Shown here piece after piece: positions 22,318 through 36,232 of a stretch of DNA of 64,000 nt; the first letter of the stretch is position 1; each line of letters starts with the position of its first letter. The translations under genes were made by a program, and so were the position numbers. This DNA is from Pseudomonas nabeulensis (lineage in GTDB: Bacteria; Pseudomonadota; Gammaproteobacteria; Pseudomonadales; Pseudomonadaceae), in contig NZ_QUZT01000006.1 in assembly GCF_004682045.1 (NCBI RefSeq), positions 1 through 64,000 on the forward strand, read 5' to 3'. The notes below the pieces were generated by a model. It was not told where the DNA came from and made no database searches. It saw only the letters and a program-made list of their open reading frames with translations.

Positions 22318-23438
22318 GCCGGGTTGCTCCAGGCTTCGGCGACTTCAATCACGCCGCCGCCCAGGCAGATTTCGCCGTCGTAGAACACCACGGACTGGCC
22401 GGGGGTGACTGCGCGTTGCGGGTCATCAAAGGTGGCGCGATAGCCGGTCGCGGTTTTTTCCAGGGTGCAGGGCTGGTCGCTCTGGCGATAGCGCACCTTG
22501 GCGGTGAGGCGACGTGGTGTGCTCAGGTCGATCGGGTTGACCCAATAGATCTCCGAAGCCAGCAGGGCGCCGGAGAACAGCAATGGATGCTCGTTGCCCT
22601 GGCCGACGATCAGCTCGTTGTTGTCCAAGTCCTTGACCAGCACGTACCACGGCTCTTCACCGGCGTCTTTCAAGCCGCCAATGCCCAGGCCCTGACGTTG
22701 GCCGATGGTGTGGTACATCAAGCCGTGGTGACGGCCGATGACTTCGCCTTCGGTGGTCTTGATCTCGCCCGGTTGCGCCGGCAGGTATTGCTTGAGGAAG
22801 TCGCTGAAACGGCGCTCACCGATAAAGCAGATTCCGGTGGAATCCTTCTTCTTGGCGGTGGCCAGGCCGTGTTTTTCGGCGATCTTGCGCACTTCGGGTT
22901 TTTCCAGTTCGCCCACCGGGAACAGGGTCTTGGCAATCTGTTCGCCGCCGACGGCGTGCAGGAAGTAGCTCTGGTCCTTGTTCGGGTCCAGGCCTTTGAG
23001 CAGTTCGGTGCGGCCATCGATGTCGCGGCGGCGCACGTAGTGGCCCGTGGCAATCAGGTCGGCGCCGAGCATCATGGCGTAGTCGAGGAACGCCTTGAAC
23101 TTGATCTCGCGGTTACACAGGATGTCCGGGTTCGGCGTACGGCCGGCCTTGTATTCGGCCAGGAAGTGCTCAAACACGTTGTCCCAATACTCGGCGGCGA
23201 AGTTGGCGGTGTGCAGCTTGATGCCGATTTTGTCGCACACGGCCTGGGCGTCTGCCAGGTCGTCCATGGCGGTGCAATATTCGGTTCCATCGTCTTCTTC
23301 CCAGTTCTTCATGAACAGGCCTTCCACCTCATAGCCCTGCTCCATGAGCAGAACGGCGGAAACGGAAGAGTCCACGCCGCCGGACATGCCGACGATGACG
23401 CGCTTCTTTTGTGTGTCAGAAGGGGCTGGATCACGCAT
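22314..23438 (-). CDS. mnmA: tRNA-specific 2-thiouridylase
   Basis: This 374-aa enzyme adds sulfur to U34 of the tRNAs for Lys, Glu and Gln. The PP-loop GMSGGVDSS lies at residues 17-25. The two catalytic cysteines are C108 (CNREIKFK) and C204 ([10 protein letters not shown]). Sulfur reaches it through the TusA, TusBCD and TusE relay, and the tusDCBE genes lie in this window at 43526-44880. It overlaps hflD by 4 bases. Confidence 0.97.
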   Translation of the reverse strand: MRDPAPSDTQKKRVIVGMSGGVDSSVSAVLLMEQGYEVEGLFMKNWEEDDGTEYCTAMDDLADAQAVCDKIGIKLHTANFAAEYWDNVFEHFLAEYKAGRTPNPDILCNREIKFKAFLDYAMMLGADLIATGHYVRRRDIDGRTELLKGLDPNKDQSYFLHAVGGEQIAKTLFPVGELEKPEVRKIAEKHGLATAKKKDSTGICFIGERRFSDFLKQYLPAQPGEIKTTEGEVIGRHHGLMYHTIGQRQGLGIGGLKDAGEEPWYVLVKDLDNNELIVGQGNEHPLLFSGALLASEIYWVNPIDLSTPRRLTAKVRYRQSDQPCTLEKTATGYRATFDDPQRAVTPGQSVVFYDGEICLGGGVIEVAEAWSNPA

Positions 23439-23497
23439 AGGATTTCAACGGGTGTCTTGAAAAAGGACGCGATTCTATCAGGCTCAGGCCTTCAAGG

Positions 23498-23944
23498 CTA
23501 AAGAGAAGGGCGGATCAATTCGAGACTGTGGCGCTGGCCGGCCAGATAATCATCGATACAACGGATGATCAGCTCGCTACGCCAGTCGTCGCGCACGGCC
23601 ATCAATTCGTCGCGGGTCAGCCAGCGGGCGCGCAGGATGCCTTCGTCGAGTTGATAGTCCGGGTGGTGTTTGAGAGCTTTGGCGATGAAGCAGACCCGTT
23701 GATAGGTCACGCCATTGCTGGGGGCGGTGTACAGGTAGATGCCCACGATGCCGGTGGCTTCGACGTCCCAGCCGGTTTCTTCGAGGGTTTCACGTATGGC
23801 GGCTTCGGTGAGGGTTTCGTGCGGGTCGAGGTGGCCTGCGGGTTGATTGAGTACGGCGCGGCCGCCTTTGAGTTCTTCGACCATGAGGAAGCGGCCGTTG
23901 TCTTCGACGATGGTGGCGACGGTGATGTGGGGTTGCCAGGTCAT
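23498..23944 (-). CDS. NUDIX hydrolase (NudJ-like)
   Basis: This 148-aa protein carries a complete NUDIX box (GHLDPHETLTEAAIRETLEETGWDVE), the metal-binding motif that hydrolyses nucleoside diphosphate derivatives. Sequence and position next to mnmA resemble NudJ, which in E. coli acts on thiamine pyrophosphate-type and nucleotide substrates; the exact substrate is not predictable. The start MTWQPHITVAT is preceded by GAGG. Transcription probably continues into mnmA 59 bases downstream. Confidence 0.88.
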   Translation of the reverse strand: MTWQPHITVATIVEDNGRFLMVEELKGGRAVLNQPAGHLDPHETLTEAAIRETLEETGWDVEATGIVGIYLYTAPSNGVTYQRVCFIAKALKHHPDYQLDEGILRARWLTRDELMAVRDDWRSELIIRCIDDYLAGQRHSLELIRPSL

Positions 23945-23983
23945 GGTTGCCTCGATGCGGTCTATTGGCTTGAGTACAGTCAA

Positions 23984-24073
23984 TGTGGGAGGGGGCTTGC
24001 CCCCGATGGCGGTGTGTCAGCCACCCATTTGTTAACTGACACCCCCTCATCGGGGGCAAGCCCCCTCCCACAT
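23984..24073. repeat. REPIN, arms facing inward
   Basis: The element runs from TGTGGGAGGGGGCTTGC and CCCCCGATGGC to its reverse complement, with inner arms GTGTCAG and CTGACAC. It lies between the NUDIX gene and the idh terminator and is nearly identical to the copies at 15541, 31397 and 51445. Confidence 0.93.
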
Positions 24074-24107
24074 TTTGATTCGGTTTTTTCAGTTAAAGAG
24101 TAAAAAC

Positions 24108-24134
24108 AGAAACCCCGGCACTAGGCCGGGGCTT
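24108..24134 (-). terminator. Rho-independent terminator of idh
   Basis: CCCCGGC (24113-24119) and GCCGGGG (24125-24131) form the core stem. On the minus strand it is followed by TTTCTGTTTTTA. It is located 18 bases after the idh stop codon. Confidence 0.85.
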
Positions 24135-24152
24135 CTTTGCATCCTTACAACC

Positions 24153-26872
<2,720 letters not shown>

Positions 26873-28129
26873 ATGGGATACAAGAAGATTCAGGTTCCAG
26901 CCGTCGGCGACAAAATCACCGTCAATGCAGACCATTCTCTCAATGTTCCTGATAACCCGATCATCCCTTTCATCGAAGGTGACGGTATTGGCGTCGACAT
27001 CAGCCCGGTGATGATCAAGGTGGTCGACGCAGCTGTTCAAAAGGCCTACGGCGGCAAGCGCAAAATCTCCTGGATGGAGGTGTATGCCGGCGAAAAGGCC
27101 ACTCAAGTCTACGACCAGGACACCTGGCTGCCCCAGGAAACCCTGGATGCGGTCAAGGATTACGTGGTTTCCATCAAGGGCCCGCTGACGACTCCGGTGG
27201 GGGGCGGTATCCGTTCGCTGAACGTGGCCTTGCGCCAGCAACTCGACCTGTATGTGTGCCTGCGCCCGGTACGCTGGTTCGAAGGCGTGCCCAGCCCGGT
27301 CAAGAAGCCCGGTGACGTGGACATGACCATCTTCCGCGAAAACTCTGAAGATATTTACGCGGGTATCGAATGGAAGGCCGGTTCGCCCGAAGCGATCAAG
27401 GTGATCAAGTTCCTCAAGGAGGAAATGGGCGTTACCAAGATTCGTTTTGACCAGGATTGCGGGATTGGCGTGAAGCCAGTCTCCAAAGAGGGCACCAAAC
27501 GCCTCGCGCGCAAAGCCCTGCAATATGTAGTGGATAACGACCGCGACTCGCTGACCATTGTGCACAAAGGCAACATCATGAAGTTCACCGAAGGGGCCTT
27601 CAAAGAGTGGGCTTATGAGGTGGCGGCCGAAGAGTTCGGCGCGACGCTACTCGATGGTGGTCCGTGGATGCAGTTCAAGCATCCTAAGACCGGCAAGAAT
27701 GTGGTAGTCAAGGACGCCATTGCCGACGCCATGCTCCAGCAGATCCTGCTGCGTCCGGCGGAATATGACGTGATCGCCACCCTCAACCTGAACGGTGACT
27801 ACCTTTCCGATGCCCTGGCGGCTGAAGTGGGCGGCATTGGTATTGCGCCGGGTGCCAACCTGTCGGATACCGTGGCAATGTTCGAGGCGACCCACGGCAC
27901 CGCGCCGAAGTATGCAGGCAAGGATCAGGTCAATCCCGGCTCATTGATCCTGTCGGCGGAAATGATGCTGCGCCATATGGGCTGGACCGAGGCGGCTGAT
28001 TTGATTATCAAGGGGACCAATGGCGCGATTTCGGCCAAGACCGTGACCTATGACTTCGAGCGCTTGATGGATGGCGCGAAGTTGGTGTCATCTTCGGGCT
28101 TTGGTAGTGCGTTGATTTCGCATATGTAG
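26873..28129 (+). CDS. icd: NADP-dependent isocitrate dehydrogenase, dimeric type
   Basis: This 418-aa enzyme of the E. coli Icd class makes 2-oxoglutarate, CO2 and NADPH from isocitrate. Substrate-site motifs are visible: [14 protein letters not shown] with S115, the serine that AceK phosphorylates in E. coli, and [18 protein letters not shown]. The start [10 protein letters not shown] matches other Pseudomonas Icd proteins; the longer frame (from 26861) adds MEFS. Carrying both this and monomeric idh side by side is a known Pseudomonas trait. A strong terminator follows. Confidence 0.97.
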   Translation: MGYKKIQVPAVGDKITVNADHSLNVPDNPIIPFIEGDGIGVDISPVMIKVVDAAVQKAYGGKRKISWMEVYAGEKATQVYDQDTWLPQETLDAVKDYVVSIKGPLTTPVGGGIRSLNVALRQQLDLYVCLRPVRWFEGVPSPVKKPGDVDMTIFRENSEDIYAGIEWKAGSPEAIKVIKFLKEEMGVTKIRFDQDCGIGVKPVSKEGTKRLARKALQYVVDNDRDSLTIVHKGNIMKFTEGAFKEWAYEVAAEEFGATLLDGGPWMQFKHPKTGKNVVVKDAIADAMLQQILLRPAEYDVIATLNLNGDYLSDALAAEVGGIGIAPGANLSDTVAMFEATHGTAPKYAGKDQVNPGSLILSAEMMLRHMGWTEAADLIIKGTNGAISAKTVTYDFERLMDGAKLVSSSGFGSALISHM

Positions 28130-28144
28130 AGACGAAACGGGAAG

Positions 28145-28178
28145 CGGCCGCCTCATATTGATTGGGGCGGCCGTTTTT
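28145..28178 (+). terminator. Rho-independent terminator of icd
   Basis: CGGCCGCC (28145-28152) and GGCGGCCG (28166-28173) form an 8-bp perfect stem followed by TTTTT. It lies between the convergent icd and cspD genes. Confidence 0.9.
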
Positions 28179-28206
28179 CGTTGCACACTGCACGCTCGTT
28201 GGCGGA

Positions 28207-28485
28207 TCAGGCCGTTAGTTTCTTTTCTTTATGAGCGGGCGCGTGTGCAGATTTTTCAGCTGCTTCGACTTTCACTGCATCAATGTTCACAGCGTGCAGT
28301 CCTTTCGGTCCCTGAATGATTTCAAAGCTTACTGCTTGGCCCGCTTTCAGCGTTTTGTACCCGTCCATGATAATCGCTGAGTAATGCGCAAAAAGGTCCT
28401 CGGTTTTGCCTTCTTCATTAACGAACCCGTAGCCTTTGGCATTGTTGAACCATTTGACCTTGCCATTGATCTTGACGCCAGACAT
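28207..28485 (-). CDS. cspD: Cold-shock-domain protein CspD
   Basis: This 92-aa protein has a single cold-shock domain with both RNA/DNA-binding motifs: RNP1 in GYGFVNEEG (KGYGFV) and RNP2 as LFAHYSAI. CspD is in E. coli a stationary-phase inhibitor of replication. A lysine- and alanine-rich tail follows the domain. The start MSGVKINGKVKWF is preceded by an AGAGGGA Shine-Dalgarno. It is divergent from clpS, the same arrangement as in E. coli and P. aeruginosa. Confidence 0.93.
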   Translation of the reverse strand: MSGVKINGKVKWFNNAKGYGFVNEEGKTEDLFAHYSAIIMDGYKTLKAGQAVSFEIIQGPKGLHAVNIDAVKVEAAEKSAHAPAHKEKKLTA

Positions 28486-28709
28486 ACCATATCCCTCTGC
28501 ACCAGACTCCATCACTGGAGTATCATCCAGTTTATCCGTCCTAACCCGAATAAATTAAGGTTGACTGCGCGGACCTTTTTTACCCACTGTGGGTTCTATT
28601 GGTTGTAACACCGATTTGCCGATAGTCAAGGCGACCAGTCGGTCAGAGTTGAAATTCCGGCAGGCCGCCCCCACCACTGTATTTGAACCACTGACGAACC
28701 TTTCTTTCC

Positions 28710-29078
28710 ATGCATGCAAACAGCCAGATTCGACTAACATTCAATCAGGATCGACCGGATCAGGAACATGATGACGACGGTTCTGCAGGCATTGCTGTTC
28801 AGGAGGCCAAGCCTGCCTTACAGGCGCCGCCGATGTACAAGGTGGTTTTGTTCAATGATGACTACACACCGATGGATTTCGTGGTCGAAGTGCTCGAGGT
28901 GTTTTTTAACCTGAACCGCGAGTTGGCGACCAAGGTAATGCTGGCCGTTCATACAGAAGGACGGGCAGTATGTGGAGTGTTTACCCGCGACATCGCCGAG
29001 ACAAAGGCCATGCAGGTCAACCAGTACGCCAGGGAAAGCCAGCATCCGCTACTCTGTGAAATCGAGAAGGACGGTTAA
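28710..29078 (+). CDS. clpS: ATP-dependent Clp protease adaptor
   Basis: This 122-aa adaptor delivers N-degron substrates, proteins with N-terminal Leu, Phe, Tyr or Trp, to ClpAP. The core shows [17 protein letters not shown], the acidic pocket that recognises the free N-terminus, and [23 protein letters not shown]. The N-terminal 40 residues are a flexible extension that engages ClpA. It is followed 29 bases later by clpA. Bpt and aat, which create such N-termini, lie about 3 kb downstream. Confidence 0.96.
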   Translation: MHANSQIRLTFNQDRPDQEHDDDGSAGIAVQEAKPALQAPPMYKVVLFNDDYTPMDFVVEVLEVFFNLNRELATKVMLAVHTEGRAVCGVFTRDIAETKAMQVNQYARESQHPLLCEIEKDG

Positions 29079-29107
29079 CGCCGACCACTTGGGTATGAGG
29101 TGAAGCT

Positions 29108-31378
29108 ATGTTAAACCGCGAGCTCGAAGTCACCCTCAATCTTGCCTTCAAGGAGGCTCGTTCGAAGCGTCATGAGTTCATGACCGTCGAACACCTGCTG
29201 CTGGCACTTTTGGATAACGAAGCTGCCGCCACCGTACTGCGTGCGTGCGGCGCCAACCTCGACAAACTCAAGCATGACCTGCAGGAGTTTATCGACTCCA
29301 CGACGCCCCTGATTCCAGTCCACGATGAAGACCGTGAGACCCAGCCAACCCTGGGCTTCCAGCGGGTGCTTCAGCGTGCCGTGTTCCATGTACAGAGCTC
29401 CGGTAAGCGTGAAGTCACAGGCGCCAATGTGCTTGTGGCGATTTTCAGCGAACAGGAAAGCCAGGCAGTGTTCCTGCTCAAGCAGCAGAGCGTTGCCCGT
29501 ATCGATGTCGTCAACTACATCGCCCACGGAATCTCCAAGGTGCCTGGGCACGGCGATCATTCCGAGGGTGAGCAGGATATGCAGGACGACGAGGGCGGTG
29601 AGTCTTCTTCTTCGGGCAATCCACTGGATGCCTACGCCAGCAACCTCAATGAACTGGCGCGCCAGGGGCGGATCGATCCGCTGGTGGGGCGTGAGCTTGA
29701 GGTTGAGCGCGTAGCGCAGATCCTTGCGCGTCGTCGCAAGAACAATCCGTTGCTGGTGGGCGAGGCGGGCGTGGGTAAAACCGCGATTGCCGAAGGCCTG
29801 GCCAAGCGCATCGTCGACAATCAAGTGCCGGACTTGTTGGCCAACAGCGTCGTCTATTCCCTTGATCTGGGCGCGTTGCTCGCCGGGACCAAGTACCGTG
29901 GCGATTTCGAGAAACGCTTCAAGGCGTTGCTCGGAGAACTGAAAAAACGCCCGCAAGCCATCCTGTTTATCGATGAGATCCACACCATCATTGGGGCTGG
30001 TGCGGCATCCGGTGGGGTGATGGACGCCTCCAACCTGCTCAAGCCGCTGCTGTCTTCGGGTGATATCCGTTGCATCGGCTCGACCACGTTCCAGGAATTT
30101 CGCGGGATCTTCGAAAAAGACCGTGCCCTGGCGCGTCGTTTCCAGAAAGTCGACGTGTCCGAGCCTTCGGTTGAAGACACCATCGGTATCCTGCGTGGGC
30201 TCAAGGGTCGCTTCGAGGCGCACCACGGCATCGAGTACACCGATGAAGCCTTGCGCTCGGCGGCTGAGCTGGCGTCGCGCTACATCAATGACCGGCATAT
30301 GCCGGACAAGGCCATCGATGTGATCGACGAGGCAGGGGCTTTTCAGCGTCTGCAGCCGGTCGAGAAACGTGTGAAGCGCATCGATGTGCCTCAGGTCGAG
30401 GACATTGTGGCGAAGATTGCGCGTATTCCGCCTAAGCACGTCACCAGTTCCGACAAGGAGCTGCTGCGTAACCTGGAGCGCGACCTCAAGCTGACCGTGT
30501 TTGGTCAGGATGCGGCCATCGACTCGCTGTCCACGGCGATCAAGCTGTCCCGTGCGGGCCTCAAGTCGCCGGACAAGCCGGTGGGTTCGTTCCTGTTCGC
30601 AGGCCCTACCGGTGTCGGCAAGACCGAAGCGGCGCGGCAGTTGGCCAAGGCCATGGGCATTGAACTGGTGCGTTTCGACATGTCCGAGTACATGGAGCGT
30701 CACACAGTGTCGCGCCTGATCGGTGCGCCTCCGGGCTATGTCGGGTTCGACCAGGGCGGCCTGTTGACCGAAGCAATCACCAAGCAACCGCATTGCGTAT
30801 TGCTGCTTGATGAAATCGAGAAGGCTCACCCGGAAGTCTTCAACCTGCTGTTGCAGGTGATGGACCACGGCACCCTGACCGACAACAACGGGCGCAAGGC
30901 GGACTTCCGCAACGTGATCGTGATCATGACCACCAACGCCGGTGCCGAAACGGCCGCGCGGGCTTCGATCGGCTTCAGCCATCAGGATCACTCTTCCGAT
31001 GCCATGGAAGTGATCAAGAAGAGCTTTACGCCGGAGTTCCGTAACCGTCTGGACACCATTATCCAGTTTGGTCGCCTCAGCCATGAGGTTATCAAGAGCG
31101 TGGTGGACAAGTTCCTTACCGAGCTTCAAGCGCAGTTGGAAGACAAGCGCGTGCAGCTGGAAGTGACGGACGCGGCGCGCAGCTGGCTGGCCGAAGGCGG
31201 CTACGATGCGGCAATGGGCGCCCGCCCAATGGCGCGTCTGATCCAGGACAAGATCAAGCGGCCGCTGGCCGAAGAAATCCTGTTCGGCGAGCTGTCCGAC
31301 CATGGTGGTGTGGTGCATATCGACTTGAAGGACGGCGAGCTGACCTTCGAATTCGAAACCACGGCTGAAATGGCCTGA
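29108..31378 (+). CDS. clpA: ATP-dependent Clp protease ATP-binding subunit ClpA
   Basis: This 756-aa AAA+ unfoldase partners ClpP. It has the N-domain (about 1-145) that binds ClpS, a first AAA module with Walker [14 protein letters not shown] near residue 217, and a second module with [13 protein letters not shown] near residue 499. The [18 protein letters not shown] pore loop is present. The middle region is short, as in ClpA rather than ClpB. It probably shares a message with clpS and ends in a bidirectional terminator region. Confidence 0.97.
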   Translation: MLNRELEVTLNLAFKEARSKRHEFMTVEHLLLALLDNEAAATVLRACGANLDKLKHDLQEFIDSTTPLIPVHDEDRETQPTLGFQRVLQRAVFHVQSSGKREVTGANVLVAIFSEQESQAVFLLKQQSVARIDVVNYIAHGISKVPGHGDHSEGEQDMQDDEGGESSSSGNPLDAYASNLNELARQGRIDPLVGRELEVERVAQILARRRKNNPLLVGEAGVGKTAIAEGLAKRIVDNQVPDLLANSVVYSLDLGALLAGTKYRGDFEKRFKALLGELKKRPQAILFIDEIHTIIGAGAASGGVMDASNLLKPLLSSGDIRCIGSTTFQEFRGIFEKDRALARRFQKVDVSEPSVEDTIGILRGLKGRFEAHHGIEYTDEALRSAAELASRYINDRHMPDKAIDVIDEAGAFQRLQPVEKRVKRIDVPQVEDIVAKIARIPPKHVTSSDKELLRNLERDLKLTVFGQDAAIDSLSTAIKLSRAGLKSPDKPVGSFLFAGPTGVGKTEAARQLAKAMGIELVRFDMSEYMERHTVSRLIGAPPGYVGFDQGGLLTEAITKQPHCVLLLDEIEKAHPEVFNLLLQVMDHGTLTDNNGRKADFRNVIVIMTTNAGAETAARASIGFSHQDHSSDAMEVIKKSFTPEFRNRLDTIIQFGRLSHEVIKSVVDKFLTELQAQLEDKRVQLEVTDAARSWLAEGGYDAAMGARPMARLIQDKIKRPLAEEILFGELSDHGGVVHIDLKDGELTFEFETTAEMA

Positions 31379-31396
31379 TCGATTGCTGCAATAAAG

Positions 31397-31486
31397 TGTG
31401 GGAGGGGGCTTGCCCCCGATTGCAGTGCTTCAGTCAATACATCTGTGGCTGATACACCGCTATCGGGGGCAAGCCCCCTCCCACAT
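31397..31486. repeat. REPIN, arms facing inward
   Basis: The element runs from TGTGGGAGGGGGCTTGC and CCCCCGAT to its reverse complement. It lies between the convergent clpA and infA genes, 18 bases after the clpA stop and before the shared terminator. Confidence 0.93.
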
Positions 31487-31520
31487 TGGTTTATGGCGTT
31501 GCACAAATCCCGCACACACA

Positions 31521-31546
31521 AAAACGCCCGGCATAACCGGGCGTTT
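31521..31546. terminator. Bidirectional terminator between clpA and infA
   Basis: CGCCCGG (31525-31531) and CCGGGCG (31537-31543) form a stem flanked by AAAA on the left and TTTT on the right, so it can terminate clpA on the plus strand and infA on the minus strand. Confidence 0.9.
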
Positions 31547-31559
31547 TGTATTGACTTGC

Positions 31560-31778
31560 TTAGCGAGCGCGGTAAGTGATGCGCCCTTTGCTCAAGTCAT
31601 AGGGCGTCAGCTCGACGCGCACTTTGTCACCGGTAAGAATACGAATGTAGTTCTTGCGCATCTTGCCGGAGATATGCGCGGTTACGACGTGCCCATTTTC
31701 CAACTCCACACGAAACATGGTGTTGGGCAGGGTGTCGACGACAGTGCCTTCCATTTCGAAGCTGTCTTCTTTCGACAT
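31560..31778 (-). CDS. infA: Translation initiation factor IF-1
   Basis: This 72-aa protein has an S1/OB fold ([26 protein letters not shown]...), which binds the A site of the 30S subunit during initiation. The length and sequence are practically invariant in gammaproteobacteria. The longer open frame adds 22 non-homologous residues and is rejected. It is placed between the protein-degradation genes clpA and bpt, an order conserved in Pseudomonas. Confidence 0.97.
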
Positions 31779-31878
31779 GCAGTAAAGCCCTCGGTATCCA
31801 GTGAATGGCCCGGTGCAACTGCGCCAGGCAAAAGCGGCGTGCATTGTGCCCGAAAAAGGGTGTTTAAGCCAAGGGGTT

Positions 31879-32586
31879 CTAGTTAAGCGTGACCCATCTT
31901 TGGTTAATCAGCAGTTCTATGGGCCGATATTGGGTCTTGTAATTCATCTTTTTGCAGTTTTTGATCCAGTAGCCGAGGTACACCGCCTCCAGTTCCAAGC
32001 GTACTGCCTCGCCAATCTGCCAGAGAATCGCGAAGCGCCCCAGGCTGCGGCGTTCTTCGGTCGGTTCATAGAAGGTGTAGACCGCCGACAGGCCATTAGG
32101 CAGCAAATCGGTCACGGCCACCGCCACCAGGCGGCCATCCGCGCGAAATTCATAAAAGCGCGAGAAAGGCAGGTCACGCACCAGGAACGTCGAAAACTGG
32201 TCGCGGCTGGGCGGGAACATATCGCCGTCGGCGTGCCGCTGCTCGATGTAGCGTTGATAAAGGTCGAAATACTCTTCGGTAAAGCGTGGCTTGGCCGAGG
32301 TTACCGTCAGGTCGGCATTGCGTTTGAGGATGCACTTCTGGTTGCGCTCCGGCAGGAACTGCGCCACGGGGATGCGTGCCGGTACGCAAGCATTACAGTT
32401 TTGGCAATGAGGCCGGTACAGATGATCGCCGCTGCGCCGAAAGCCCATTTCCGACAAATCGGCGTACACGTGCACGTCCATAGGCTGGCTGGGATCGAGG
32501 AACAGCGTGGTGGCCTGCTCGTCGGGCAGATAGCTGCAAGAGTGAGGTTGAGTGGCATAAAACTTCAAGCGCGCCAACTCGGTCAT
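31879..32586 (-). CDS. bpt: Aspartate/glutamate leucyltransferase
   Basis: This 235-aa aminoacyl-tRNA-protein transferase of the Bpt type (often annotated ate) moves leucine from Leu-tRNA to proteins with N-terminal Asp or Glu, marking them for ClpS-ClpAP. The cysteine-rich N-terminal motif ([15 protein letters not shown]) and the SAVYTFYEP and [15 protein letters not shown] segments are typical. The start [12 protein letters not shown] is chosen over an in-frame upstream extension. Substrate class is from family knowledge, not from residues I can test. Confidence 0.93.
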
Positions 32587-32641
32587 GATCAACCCTCGGA
32601 TAAGCTTTGAAATAAGTGTAAGCCAGGTGCGCCCATGGCGC

Positions 32642-33322
32642 TCAGGAAACCCACGGTCCGGCGTTGGGTTGATCCAGATGGTCGCGCAGGAAACCGGCGA
32701 ATTCGCTGCGGGGTATGGCGCGGGCACCCAGGCTGTGCAGGTGGTCGTTGGGCATTTGGCAGTCAATCAGCACAAAGCCCCACGCCTGCAATTGGCGGGT
32801 CAGGGTGGCAAAGCCAAATTTCGAGGCGTTGTCGGCGCGGCTGAACATGGATTCGCCAAAGAACAGTTGGCCCATCGCCAGGCCATACAGGCCGCCAACC
32901 AATTTACCTTCATCCCACACCTCTACGGAGTGGGCGTGGCCGCGGCGGTGCAGTTCCAGGTAGGCGCTCTGTATGCCCTCGGTGATCCAAGTGCTATCGG
33001 CATAGGCGCGCGGCGCTGCGCAAGCCTTGATGACCGCAGCAAAGTCCTGGTCGAAGGTCACTGTGTAGCGCTGCTGGCGCAGTAACTTGCCCAGACTGCG
33101 GGATACGTGCAGTTCGTCGGGGAATATCACGGTGCGCGGATCGGGTGACCACCACAGGATGGGCTGGCCTTCCGAAAACCAGGGGAAGCAGCCATGACGG
33201 TAGGCTTGTACCAGTCGCTCGGCCGACAGATCGCCGCCGGCGGCCAGCAGGCCGTTGGGTTCGCGCATGGCCTTGGCCAGCGGGGGGAATGTCAGTGAGT
33301 CGCGTTGTAACCAGGTCAGCAT
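32642..33322 (-). CDS. aat: Leucyl/phenylalanyl-tRNA-protein transferase
   Basis: This 226-aa enzyme adds Leu or Phe to proteins with N-terminal Lys or Arg, creating a ClpS-recognised N-degron. Family signatures are [39 protein letters not shown] and [13 protein letters not shown]. The start [14 protein letters not shown] matches other Pseudomonas Aat proteins. It lies 55 bases upstream of bpt on the same strand, probably co-transcribed, so both arms of the leucylation pathway share one unit. Confidence 0.96.
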   Translation of the reverse strand: MLTWLQRDSLTFPPLAKAMREPNGLLAAGGDLSAERLVQAYRHGCFPWFSEGQPILWWSPDPRTVIFPDELHVSRSLGKLLRQQRYTVTFDQDFAAVIKACAAPRAYADSTWITEGIQSAYLELHRRGHAHSVEVWDEGKLVGGLYGLAMGQLFFGESMFSRADNASKFGFATLTRQLQAWGFVLIDCQMPNDHLHSLGARAIPRSEFAGFLRDHLDQPNAGPWVS

Positions 33323-33819
33323 GGTATCCAGGCTTGCGGAAGGGGAGGGGAGTGGCAGGTATGGCACCTGCCGCGGCAGTGCTGATTATTGTCGACGCAG
33401 CCTCATCGGGCCAGTCCGAATCCGGCATTGAGGCAGATTCGCGTAAGCGCGTGTTTCTGCAACTCTGCACCGGGGATGTGGTCGTAATCGGGTCTGTGGG
33501 ATGCAGGCCATTTGCCAAGCTTGCTTTGATTGGCAAAAACAGCTCATAAGCCTTTGTCAGCAAAGACAATGCATGCTCAAATTGAACATGTTGTGACACT
33601 TAAATTAGCTATGCTACTGGGGAAAGGGCGAGGGCGTGGCATCGCGGGCACAAACCCGTACAATGCGGCCATTGTGGCGTTATCGTCATTCCATCCAGCA
33701 TTCGCCCAGTGTTAAAAGTAGATTCAACGACGCTCGTTCATTTTTCAGCTGCTCGGATTGGGCAGTATTTGTCGTCATTCAATAGATGGACGCGCTAAAG
33801 GCGCAGGAAAAGACCCGTT
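33323..33819. other. Divergent region between aat and ftsK, no gene seen
   Basis: About 500 bases contain only short open frames without a convincing Shine-Dalgarno or protein-like composition. In P. aeruginosa PAO1 a thioredoxin reductase gene (trxB1) lies between these two genes; nothing resembling it is present here. Promoters for ftsK and aat must lie in this stretch, but I could not place them confidently. Confidence 0.5.
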
Positions 33820-36228
33820 TTGAAGAAATCCGCCGCAACACCCAAAGCAGCAGTTGTGCCGGCCTGGCGCCAGCACCTGCACTATCGTCTCAAGGAAGGT
33901 GCGCTGATCGCGATTGGTGCGCTGTGCCTGTTCCTGATGATGGCCTTGCTCACCTATGGCAAGGACGATCCGGGCTGGAGCCACAACAGCAAGATCGAAG
34001 ACGTGCAGAACTTCGGTGGCCCAGCCGGTTCCTACAGCGCCGATATCCTGTTCATGGTGTTGGGCTATTTCGCCTATATCTTCCCGCTGCTGCTGGCGAT
34101 CAAGACCTGGCAGATTTTCCGCCAGCGCCACGAGCCGTGGCAGTGGAGCGGCTGGCTGTTTTCCTGGCGCTTGATCGGTCTGGTATTTCTGGTGCTTTCC
34201 GGTGCGGCGCTGGCCCATATCCATTTCCACGCGCCCACCGGCCTGCCGGCGGGCGCGGGTGGCGCGCTGGGTGAAAGCCTCGGCGACCTGGCGCGCAAGA
34301 CCCTGAATATCCAGGGCAGCACGCTGATGTTTATCGCGCTGTTCCTGTTTGGTCTCACCGTGTTCACCGACCTGTCGTGGTTCAAGGTGATGGACGTGAC
34401 CGGCAAGATCACCCTCGACCTGTTGGAGCTGTTCCAGGGGGCCGCCAACCGCTGGTGGGCAGCCCGTGTCGACCGCAAGCGCATGGTGGCCCAGTTGCGC
34501 GAGGTGGACACCCGCGTCAACGAAGTGGTGGCGCCTAGCACCCCGGACCGTCGCGAGCAGGCCAAGGTCAAGGAACGCCTGATCGAACGCGAGCAGGCCC
34601 TGAGCAAGCACATGTCGGACCGCGAGAAGCAAGTGCCGCCGGTGATCGCCCCTGCGCCGCCGAAGCCGCCCGAGCCGAGCCATCGCGTACAGAAAGAGAA
34701 ACAGGCGCCGCTGTTCATCGACAGCGCCGTCGAAGGCACCTTGCCGCCGATCTCGATCCTCGACCCGGCGGAAAAGAAACAACTCAACTACTCCCCGGAA
34801 TCCCTGGCGGCCGTTGGCCACCTGCTGGAAATCAAACTCAAGGAGTTTGGCGTCGAAGTGTCGGTGGATTCGATCCACCCCGGTCCGGTGATTACCCGCT
34901 ACGAGATCCAGCCGGCTGCCGGTGTGAAGGTCAGCCGTATTTCCAACCTGGCGAAAGACTTGGCCCGCTCCCTGGCGGTGACCAGCGTGCGTGTGGTGGA
35001 AGTGATCCCCGGCAAGACCACCGTGGGTATCGAGATTCCCAACGAAGACCGCCAGATCGTGCGCTTCTCCGAAGTGCTGTCGACGCCGGAATACGACAAC
35101 TTCAAATCGCCGGTCACCCTGGCCCTGGGTCACGACATCGGCGGCAAGCCGGTGATCACTGACCTGGCAAAAATGCCCCACTTGCTGGTGGCCGGTACCA
35201 CCGGTTCCGGTAAGTCGGTGGGTGTGAACGCGATGATCCTGTCGATCCTGTTCAAATCCGGTCCGGATGACGCCAAGCTGATCATGATCGACCCCAAAAT
35301 GTTGGAATTGTCGATCTACGAAGGCATTCCGCACCTGCTGTGCCCGGTCGTGACCGACATGAAGGACGCTGCCAACGCCCTGCGCTGGAGCGTGGCCGAG
35401 ATGGAGCGCCGCTACAAACTCATGGCCAAGATGGGCGTGCGTAACCTGTCGGGCTTCAACGCCAAGATCAAGGAAGCCCATGACCGCGGCGAGACCATTG
35501 ACGACCCGTTGTACAAGCGCGAAAGCATTCACGACGAAGCGCCAAAACTGACCAAGCTGCCGACTATCGTGGTGGTGGTCGACGAATTCGCCGACATGAT
35601 GATGATCGTCGGCAAGAAGGTCGAAGAGCTGATTGCACGTATCGCCCAGAAAGCCCGAGCCGCCGGTATTCACTTGATCCTCGCGACCCAACGTCCGTCG
35701 GTGGACGTGATCACCGGTCTGATCAAGGCCAACATCCCGACGCGCATGGCGTTCCAGGTGTCGAGCAAGATCGACTCGCGGACCATCATCGACCAGGGCG
35801 GCGCCGAGCAACTGCTGGGTCACGGTGACATGCTCTACATGCCGCCAGGCACCAGCCTGCCGATCCGTGTACACGGCGCGTTCGTCTCCGACGATGAAGT
35901 GCACCGCGTGGTGGAAGCCTGGAAACTGCGTGGCGCACCGGAATACAACGACGACATCCTCAATGGCGTCGAAGAGGCCGGCAGCGGCTTCGAGAATGGT
36001 GGCGGTGGCGGTGACGAAGATGCCGAGACCGACGCGCTGTACGACGAAGCCGTGGCCTTTGTGCTGGAAAGCCGTCGCGCCTCGATCTCTGCGGTGCAAC
36101 GCAAATTGAAGATCGGCTACAACCGCGCCGCCCGCATGATCGAAGCCATGGAAATGGCCGGCGTCGTCACCGCAATGAACACCAACGGCTCGCGTGAAAT
36201 CATCGCCCCCGGGCAGATGCGCGACTGA
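33820..36228 (+). CDS. ftsK: DNA translocase FtsK
   Basis: This 802-aa protein moves chromosome ends through the division septum and activates XerCD at dif. The N-terminal 200 residues hold four to five membrane helices, followed by a short charged linker (much shorter than in the 1329-aa E. coli protein), the RecA-like motor with Walker [13 protein letters not shown], and a C-terminal winged-helix gamma domain ([21 protein letters not shown]) that reads KOPS. The start codon is TTG, preceded by AGGAAAAG; the nearby ATG at 33786 is in another frame. Confidence 0.96.
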   Translation: MKKSAATPKAAVVPAWRQHLHYRLKEGALIAIGALCLFLMMALLTYGKDDPGWSHNSKIEDVQNFGGPAGSYSADILFMVLGYFAYIFPLLLAIKTWQIFRQRHEPWQWSGWLFSWRLIGLVFLVLSGAALAHIHFHAPTGLPAGAGGALGESLGDLARKTLNIQGSTLMFIALFLFGLTVFTDLSWFKVMDVTGKITLDLLELFQGAANRWWAARVDRKRMVAQLREVDTRVNEVVAPSTPDRREQAKVKERLIEREQALSKHMSDREKQVPPVIAPAPPKPPEPSHRVQKEKQAPLFIDSAVEGTLPPISILDPAEKKQLNYSPESLAAVGHLLEIKLKEFGVEVSVDSIHPGPVITRYEIQPAAGVKVSRISNLAKDLARSLAVTSVRVVEVIPGKTTVGIEIPNEDRQIVRFSEVLSTPEYDNFKSPVTLALGHDIGGKPVITDLAKMPHLLVAGTTGSGKSVGVNAMILSILFKSGPDDAKLIMIDPKMLELSIYEGIPHLLCPVVTDMKDAANALRWSVAEMERRYKLMAKMGVRNLSGFNAKIKEAHDRGETIDDPLYKRESIHDEAPKLTKLPTIVVVVDEFADMMMIVGKKVEELIARIAQKARAAGIHLILATQRPSVDVITGLIKANIPTRMAFQVSSKIDSRTIIDQGGAEQLLGHGDMLYMPPGTSLPIRVHGAFVSDDEVHRVVEAWKLRGAPEYNDDILNGVEEAGSGFENGGGGGDEDAETDALYDEAVAFVLESRRASISAVQRKLKIGYNRAARMIEAMEMAGVVTAMNTNGSREIIAPGQMRD

Positions 36229-36232
36229 TCCC

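Noticed and set aside
28514..28531. Inverted repeat ACTGGA and TCCAGT near the cspD start
   Set aside because: Arms are only 6 bp with a 6-base spacer, which is common by chance, and no good promoter hexamers frame it.
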